Shown piece by piece: positions 58,455-64,000 of a stretch of DNA of 64,000 nt. A model generated the notes under the pieces. The model searched no databases. It saw nothing but the letters and a program-made list of their open reading frames with translations, and was not told the origin of the DNA. Position numbers and translations under genes: made by a program. Every line of letters starts with the position of its first letter. Position 1 is the stretch's first letter. Source of the DNA: JAJTFA01 sp051715425 (GTDB lineage: Bacteria > Bacteroidota > Bacteroidia > UKL13-3). Where the stretch lies: the NCBI GenBank assembly GCA_051715425.1, contig JBPXJS010000045.1:1-64000 (forward strand), written 5' to 3'.

Positions 58455-61400
58455 AAATATTGCCATAAACGTAACGAACCGTTTTTGTGAGTTTGCCGGC
58501 AATATCATAATATTTTGCCAAACCATGCTTCATGCCGAATAAATATGGCATTTCTACTGCCAATACTCCGGAAGGGTGGTAGTACCTGCTCACTCCGTCA
58601 TACTCATCATAAAGGTACGATTCATGCTCTTTTACTCCTCCACCAGGGTAGTACTCGATATTATCACCGGTAAGGTAATTGTCAACAAAAGAGCTGGTGG
58701 AAAATGGTTTGCCATTGCTGTAATAAATGGTATAAATACCGTTTAGCATGCCACGGTCTATGGTAAAGCTTAGTGCAGGGTTTCCGTTAGGGTAATATGT
58801 TTTTACCACTCCTGTTTCTTTTTCCAAAGGTATAAGCGGCAGCAGTTTGCCCGTTTTATCCGGATAGGTATATGATTTTAATACGCCACCCTCATAATTG
58901 GCCAAATAAATAAGACCACCCTCAGGAGAATAATATTTATACTCGCCATGCCTTTCATCATTGAGGTAATAACGTTCGGTTTCCAGTTTGCCATCACTGT
59001 AAAAGCTTTTATAGTGTCCGTTTATTTCACCTTCTACATTAGGGATAATACGTTGTATTTTGCCTTCTCTGTCATAATAGTTCCAGATGCTATCACGCTC
59101 CCCATCAATAAAGTTTCCAACCGCGCTTATTTTACCATTATCGTTATAGCCAATATATTTTCCATTGCGCTTTCCATACTTGTATTTTTCTGCATACCTT
59201 ACTTGTTTGGCACTTACATAACTGGTAAAAACAGAATCTTTTACTCCGGCTTTATAGGTACCGCGGTAATAAACGCGTCCGTTATAAGTTTTTAGTTCAT
59301 AAGGCCCTGTACCAAAGTTAAGTTTAATGGTATTAAACACTTTTCCTGTGGTATCATATTGCACATATCCACCTAAAAAGCCGTGGGTATAGTCGGCTTC
59401 TCCATATTTTTTCCCATCTGCCTGGTATTCTTCCTGAATGCATGACGGGGTTCCTTCCTGATAAAAAGTGTTGTAATCAAGGGTTCCGTTTTCTTCGTAA
59501 TAATTCCATGGGCCATGTTTTTCTCCATCTTTATAATACCCTTCAGCCTGTATTTTCCCGTTTAAATAGTAGCTTATATAATATCCCTGCATCACATCAT
59601 CTTTATATAGCTGAGAGTAATTAAGCTTTCCGTTTTTATAGTAATAATTCAATACCCCGTTTTTCTTTCCCTTCTCAAATTTGATGCTATACTTATGTTG
59701 CCCGTTTTCATGATAATATTTCCATTCACCTTCTTCTACGCCATTTATAATCATTCCTTCGCCTGTGCGGTTTCTGAATTCACTAAGGAAAGCGTAAGCC
59801 AGTTTACCACCCTGAATCTTTTTCTCTTCAGTAACTTTCCCTGCTTTATCAAAAAACTTGTAGCCTTCACATTTCTCTCCTTTATAACTATACTCTGCAT
59901 AAATAATCCCATCCCTGTCGTAGAATTTAAAAGCACCTTTTTTGTTTCCGTTGTCATAATTCTCTTCTGATCTTATTTTTCCGTTATCGTAGTAATACGT
60001 AGATGTGCCGTGTTCCTTTCCTTTAATATAGTTGATTTCTGTTTTTAATTTACCCTTGTCGGAAAACCATTTCCAGTTTCCATCACGCTTGCCATTCGCA
60101 AAAGTTCCGGTAATACTTATCACGCCATTTTCCCAACGATACTCAACTGGCCCGTTTATCTGGTCATTTACCACCTTACAGGAGAGGTCTACCGCACCAC
60201 TTGGGTAGTATGTTTTATAATAGCCGTTATACACATCATTTACCAGTTCACCTTCATTTAGCAGGTAACCGGTGGAGTTGAAATTGTATTTTATCCCATT
60301 TATCTTACCGTCATTTAACGGGAACTTATTTTTAAGGGTATTGTTGCGGTTATACAACTCCACCATTCCATTAATCTTCCCATTTTTATAGATGGATTTT
60401 TCGCGTAAGGATCCGTTTTCATAATAGGTGGTGTTTTCACCTTCCAGTTCTTCATTATCATTAAGCCGCTCAATGGCACTCACTTTACCATTTTCATGGT
60501 AATAGGTCCAGGTTCCGCTTTTTTTATCTTTAGTAAAATTACCTTCTGCTTTTATATGTCCGTTATCGGTAAAATAAATCCATTTGCCTGTTTTTAAATC
60601 GTCTGACCCAAAATTACCAATTGATTTAACCAGGCCACCACTATACCAAACGGAATTGGTTTGAAGTTCTCCATTATAGTAAATTTTATATTCCTTACGT
60701 TTTTCATTTACATAGCTGGTAGCCCATATAGTAAAAGCATCTATTTCCTTTTTCTTTGCCTTAACCTTGCTCTGTATATCCTTTACCTGTAAAGAGGTAA
60801 GGCTATATAATATACTCCCTTCAAAATGTTGTTTTTCCCATAGCTCCTTATAAAAAGCCAGATAATATTTAATGATATAATCATCTGTAGAGGCCGAAGC
60901 AGGCAGCTTTTCCATCATTACCTGTAATTGTTTGGTACCAATATAGTCGAGTTTTACCTTGCTCTTGTATTTAGAGGAGAGGGAGCCTTTAGATAACAAA
61001 ACCAGGTCAAGTTCTTCCAGTTCCGGAGAATAAGGAATCAGACTCCCATCAATTGGTGTATCGGGAGTGTATTCATTTGTCGAAACCTTTTCCATGATAT
61101 CGATCACTCCGCCAATATTGCTGGCATCGTTATTCATGATGGTGTACATAAAGAAGGCCATCACAGATAAGGAGGTTTTTCTGGCATCGGCAGCCAAAAA
61201 TGCCAGGCGGAAATGTGATGCGGCATGATAAGGGTTTGCCTGAACCGATTTGGTAAAGTATTCCCATGCTTTGGCGTAATTTTTCTTTTTCTGGTACAAA
61301 ATACCTAGCTCATAAAAAAAGCGGTAGTACCCCATAAACTTGCTGGCACCAAAAAGGTAAGTATTGATAGCCGAGTCGCCTTTACCGGTTTCATCAAGGG

Positions 61401-61749
61401 CATTTGCATATTGCACCAGCATATCCCTTTCCAGGCTTGATTGTGTTTTTAAACCCTTTAAGGCAACATCCAAAGCAAGGTCGTATTTTTTTGCTGCCAT
61501 GTATGTTAAAGAAAGTTCATACAAAGCATTTACATAAAGCGAGTCGTTTTTGTTTACTTTTAGCAGTTCGGCTGCCGCTTCATCGTATTTCTCTTCTTCA
61601 AAAAGGGCTATTCCTTTGGTAACAGTAGAGCGGGCTGAGGGGTACTCGTCTCCGATTTTTGCCGATTGAGAAAACACTGGCTGAATCAGACAAATCATTG
61701 CCGCACCAGCACAAAATCCTTTAATAGAAGAAAGGTTAAGGGTAAACAT
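58447..61749 (-). CDS. Secreted TPR and MORN-variant repeat protein, 1100 residues
   Basis: It starts with a signal peptide (SIKGFCAGAAMICLIQPVFSQ). Residues about 35-240 carry TPR helices (ALYELSLTYMAAKKYDLALDVALKG, YAKAWEYFTKSVQANPYHAASH). Residues about 370-1100 hold roughly 25-30 MORN-variant (YwqK-antitoxin-like) units of about 23 residues, such as YYENGKVSAIERLNDNEELEG and YYHENGQHKYSIKFEKGKKNG. Such repeats form a long beta meander that binds proteins, lipids or glycans. It is the first gene of a coupled operon with two transglutaminase-fold proteins, and may be their scaffold or substrate holder. It carries no T9SS sorting domain, so it is probably periplasmic or outer-membrane associated. 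Confidence 0.87.
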   Translation of the reverse strand: MFTLNLSSIKGFCAGAAMICLIQPVFSQSAKIGDEYPSARSTVTKGIALFEEEKYDEAAAELLKVNKNDSLYVNALYELSLTYMAAKKYDLALDVALKGLKTQSSLERDMLVQYANALDETGKGDSAINTYLFGASKFMGYYRFFYELGILYQKKKNYAKAWEYFTKSVQANPYHAASHFRLAFLAADARKTSLSVMAFFMYTIMNNDASNIGGVIDIMEKVSTNEYTPDTPIDGSLIPYSPELEELDLVLLSKGSLSSKYKSKVKLDYIGTKQLQVMMEKLPASASTDDYIIKYYLAFYKELWEKQHFEGSILYSLTSLQVKDIQSKVKAKKKEIDAFTIWATSYVNEKRKEYKIYYNGELQTNSVWYSGGLVKSIGNFGSDDLKTGKWIYFTDNGHIKAEGNFTKDKKSGTWTYYHENGKVSAIERLNDNEELEGENTTYYENGSLREKSIYKNGKINGMVELYNRNNTLKNKFPLNDGKINGIKYNFNSTGYLLNEGELVNDVYNGYYKTYYPSGAVDLSCKVVNDQINGPVEYRWENGVISITGTFANGKRDGNWKWFSDKGKLKTEINYIKGKEHGTSTYYYDNGKIRSEENYDNGNKKGAFKFYDRDGIIYAEYSYKGEKCEGYKFFDKAGKVTEEKKIQGGKLAYAFLSEFRNRTGEGMIINGVEEGEWKYYHENGQHKYSIKFEKGKKNGVLNYYYKNGKLNYSQLYKDDVMQGYYISYYLNGKIQAEGYYKDGEKHGPWNYYEENGTLDYNTFYQEGTPSCIQEEYQADGKKYGEADYTHGFLGGYVQYDTTGKVFNTIKLNFGTGPYELKTYNGRVYYRGTYKAGVKDSVFTSYVSAKQVRYAEKYKYGKRNGKYIGYNDNGKISAVGNFIDGERDSIWNYYDREGKIQRIIPNVEGEINGHYKSFYSDGKLETERYYLNDERHGEYKYYSPEGGLIYLANYEGGVLKSYTYPDKTGKLLPLIPLEKETGVVKTYYPNGNPALSFTIDRGMLNGIYTIYYSNGKPFSTSSFVDNYLTGDNIEYYPGGGVKEHESYLYDEYDGVSRYYHPSGVLAVEMPYLFGMKHGLAKYYDIAGKLTKTVRYVYGNIYE

Positions 61750-61967
61750 AAATGAAATATTAGATGCTGCAAATTATACGAACATTTGGAAATTAAAATA
61801 CTTAAAATGCACTATATAAAATAATGATACCTGAGTGCCTGAGCCTGATTCTGGAAAGTTTATTATAAATAGTTGAAGCCATTACGCTGATGATGGTATC
61901 TGAAAAACAAAGGGAATAACAAATAAATTGATCATGCGATTATCAATTTTATTCGCAACTTCGCCCC

Positions 61968-63854
61968 GTGAATTATTTAAGAGCAGAAAACATCTCAAAA
62001 AGTTATGGTGATCGCATTTTGTTTAAGGACCTGACTTTAAGTATAGAAAAAGGGCAAAAAATTGCCTTAATAGCAAAAAACGGAACAGGTAAAACCAATA
62101 TGCTCAATATATTGGCCGGAAAAGACCAAAGCGACTCGGGCAATGTTGTGGTAAGTAAGGATATTAAAACAGCTTACCTGGAGCAGGAGCCATTTGTGCC
62201 TGAAGATTTAACCGTATATGAGGCATTGTTTAACAGCAATAATGAGTTGCTCAAAGCAGTAGCCGAGTATGAAAAGGCCATGGAAGAGTCGGAAACCGAT
62301 CATTCCGATGCGGTAATGAACCGGCTGCAATACAGCATGGAATCCATGGACAGACTGAATGCCTGGGATTATGAAGCACGGATTAAGCAGATTCTTACCA
62401 AACTCAGCATTCATCATTACGAGCAAAAAGCCGGCTCCTTAAGTGGCGGACAGAAAAAGCGCCTGGCTTTGGCCCGTATTCTTATAAATACGCCTGATTT
62501 TATTATTATGGATGAGCCAACCAATCACCTGGATATTGAGATGATTGAGTGGCTGGAAGGTTACCTTAAAAGTGCGGATACCACCTTATTGCTGGTTACC
62601 CACGACAGGTATTTTCTCGATAATGTATGTAATGTAATTGTGGAGTTGGATCAGGGTGAGTTATACACCTATAAAGGGAATTATGCCTATTATCTGGAGA
62701 AAAAGGCCGACAGGGAGTTTCGGGAAGAGCGGGAAATAGAAAAAGCCCGAAACCTGATGCGCAAGGAATTGGAGTGGATCAGGAGGCAACCCAAAGCCCG
62801 TGGTACCAAATCAAAATCGAGGATTGAGGCATTTTATGAATTAAAAGAAAAAGCCAGCCAAAAGGTTGATGATAAAAAGGTAGAGCTTGACCTTAAAATG
62901 CAACGACTTGGGGGCAAAATACTGGAACTGCATCACCTGAAAAAGGCATTTGGCAACCAGCCAATTGTAAATGATTTTTCTTATATGCTAAAACCCGGAG
63001 AACGCATTGGGGTGGTGGGCAGAAACGGAGTGGGCAAATCAACCTTCTTAAATATGCTGATGGGGCTTGAAAATCCTGATAGCGGCCATATAAGCCTTGG
63101 TGATACCGTAGTTTACGGCTATTATTCACAAACGGGTTTGGTAATTAAAGAAGATAAAAGGGTGCTTGATGTGGTAAAGGATATTGCCGAATATATTACC
63201 CTGGCCAAGGGTGAGAAAATTACGGCCACACAGCTTTGCAAGCGTTTTTTGTTTGATGATAAGATGCAGCACACCTTTGTTTCCAAGCTAAGTGGTGGAG
63301 AAAAACGCAGGTTGTTTTTATTAACCGTGTTGATGAAAAATCCCAATTTTCTGATACTTGATGAGCCTACCAACGACCTGGATATTGCCACCTTAAATGT
63401 ACTGGAGGAGTTTCTGGAGAGTTATAAAGGTTGCCTGTTGATAGTAACCCACGACCGCTATTTTATGGATAAACTGGTGGATCACCTGTTGATTTTTGAA
63501 GGAAATGGCAAGCTTAGAGACTTTAATGGCAATTATCAGGATTATTTAAATGAGTTGGAGGAGGCCAAAATAAAGCCCCAAAAGCCTGAGAAGGAGATAA
63601 AAGAACCAGCTAAACCTGCAGAGGTAGCGATACCAGCACCAGCCAAAAAGAAACGATCATTTAAAGAACAACGTGAGTTTGATACCCTGGAGGAGGAGAT
63701 TGCCGGATTGGAAACAAGAAAGAAAGAACTGGAAGCTTTATTAAGTGCCGGAAGCAGTAACCATGAAGAATTAATTGGATGGAGCAGGGAAGTGGAGGAA
63801 ATTAACGCCAACCTTGATGCAAAAACACTACGTTGGCTGGAATTAAGTGAATAG
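61968..63854 (+). CDS. ABC-F family ATPase (Uup-like)
   Basis: The 628-residue protein has two ABC ATPase domains with no membrane part. Domain 1 has Walker A KNGTGKTN, signature LSGGQKKRLAL and Walker B IIMDEPTNHLD. Domain 2 has GRNGVGKST, LSGGEKRRLFL and LILDEPTNDLD. The interdomain linker (about 230-320) is Arg- and Lys-rich (RRQPKARGTKSKSR) and the C terminus is a coiled coil (about 555-628). This is the layout of ABC-F proteins such as Uup, which act on ribosomes or DNA branch structures. The start is GTG 61968 (MNYLRAENISKSYGD). It is monocistronic with a terminator. Confidence 0.92.
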   Translation: MNYLRAENISKSYGDRILFKDLTLSIEKGQKIALIAKNGTGKTNMLNILAGKDQSDSGNVVVSKDIKTAYLEQEPFVPEDLTVYEALFNSNNELLKAVAEYEKAMEESETDHSDAVMNRLQYSMESMDRLNAWDYEARIKQILTKLSIHHYEQKAGSLSGGQKKRLALARILINTPDFIIMDEPTNHLDIEMIEWLEGYLKSADTTLLLVTHDRYFLDNVCNVIVELDQGELYTYKGNYAYYLEKKADREFREEREIEKARNLMRKELEWIRRQPKARGTKSKSRIEAFYELKEKASQKVDDKKVELDLKMQRLGGKILELHHLKKAFGNQPIVNDFSYMLKPGERIGVVGRNGVGKSTFLNMLMGLENPDSGHISLGDTVVYGYYSQTGLVIKEDKRVLDVVKDIAEYITLAKGEKITATQLCKRFLFDDKMQHTFVSKLSGGEKRRLFLLTVLMKNPNFLILDEPTNDLDIATLNVLEEFLESYKGCLLIVTHDRYFMDKLVDHLLIFEGNGKLRDFNGNYQDYLNELEEAKIKPQKPEKEIKEPAKPAEVAIPAPAKKKRSFKEQREFDTLEEEIAGLETRKKELEALLSAGSSNHEELIGWSREVEEINANLDAKTLRWLELSE

Positions 63855-63885
63855 GGGAATATCCTGCCAATTTTACACCCATTAG

Positions 63886-63916
63886 AAGGGCTTTACGATT
63901 GTAAAGCCCTTTTTTA
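63886..63916 (+). terminator. Rho-independent terminator after the ABC-F gene
   Basis: AAGGGCTTTAC pairs perfectly with GTAAAGCCCTT around a GATT loop and is followed by a T run. Confidence 0.9.
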
Positions 63917-64000
63917 TTGAGGTTTACCCATGTAAAGTGAAGGATTTAAGTGTAAAATTGAGCATAATTAATGGCAACTATATATCAGTTGGGACTACCA

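Overview
The window looks like a chromosomal segment of a free-living Bacteroidota bacterium. The evidence is several proteins with type IX secretion system (T9SS) C-terminal sorting domains, a PorX regulator, a fused LpxC/FabZ, TAnnTTTG-type -7 promoter boxes, frequent lack of Shine-Dalgarno sequences, and AT-leaning DNA. No phage, transposase or CRISPR array was found.

Layout: (1) 1-7487, two very large T9SS type A cargo proteins. The first is cut by the window edge and carries near-identical 264-bp tandem repeats. A 54-residue zinc-ribbon gene lies between them. (2) 7530-8375, a YegS-like lipid kinase. (3) 8524-14396, a complete SUF iron-sulfur operon (sufB-C-D-S-E plus a DUF59 factor). 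The sufB-sufC gap holds what looks like the broken tail of a four-helix-bundle gene followed by TTCGAA-rich repeats. (4) 14449-17751, a TlpA-like thioredoxin and a protein made of two fused D-Ala-D-Ala ligase halves. (5) 17831-23687, an apparent operon of a PASTA protein, a T9SS protein, a rhodanese and a heptahaem cytochrome-TPR protein. (6) 23727-31455, an accessory-looking stretch: an orphan secreted protein, a Crp/Fnr regulator with an SRPBCC protein, 0.8 kb of repeat-bearing non-coding DNA, and an AT-rich KAP P-loop NTPase separated by one in-frame TGA from a small beta-sandwich ORF, ending at tRNA-Lys. (7) 31587-39463, porX, an HD phosphohydrolase and a lipid A cluster (lpxD, lpxC/fabZ, lpxA, an ABC ATPase, lpxB). 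(8) 39531-51293, a coiled-coil membrane protein, a LOG-family enzyme, a T9SS type B giant, a DUF4290 protein, leuS, rnhA, a GNAT acetyltransferase, a secreted unknown and folC. (9) 51496-54509, a hybrid 7TMR-DISM histidine kinase and a DUF1801/YdeI protein. (10) 54527-61749, a tightly coupled three-gene envelope operon: a TPR/MORN-repeat protein and two DUF3857-transglutaminase paralogues, one with an intact and one with a destroyed catalytic triad. (11) 61968-63854, an ABC-F ATPase.

Most genes are housekeeping or envelope functions. Five observations stand out. The middle of leuS (about 47460-47870) differs in base and codon use from its flanks and appears longer than expected. The MORN/transglutaminase operon pairs an apparent enzyme with an apparent pseudoenzyme. 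The fused Ddl has two differently altered halves. The KAP NTPase has an in-frame stop before a C-terminal domain beside a tRNA gene. Gene relics were seen between sufB and sufC and upstream of the T9SS type B gene. Family calls come from motif recognition only; no database search was run.
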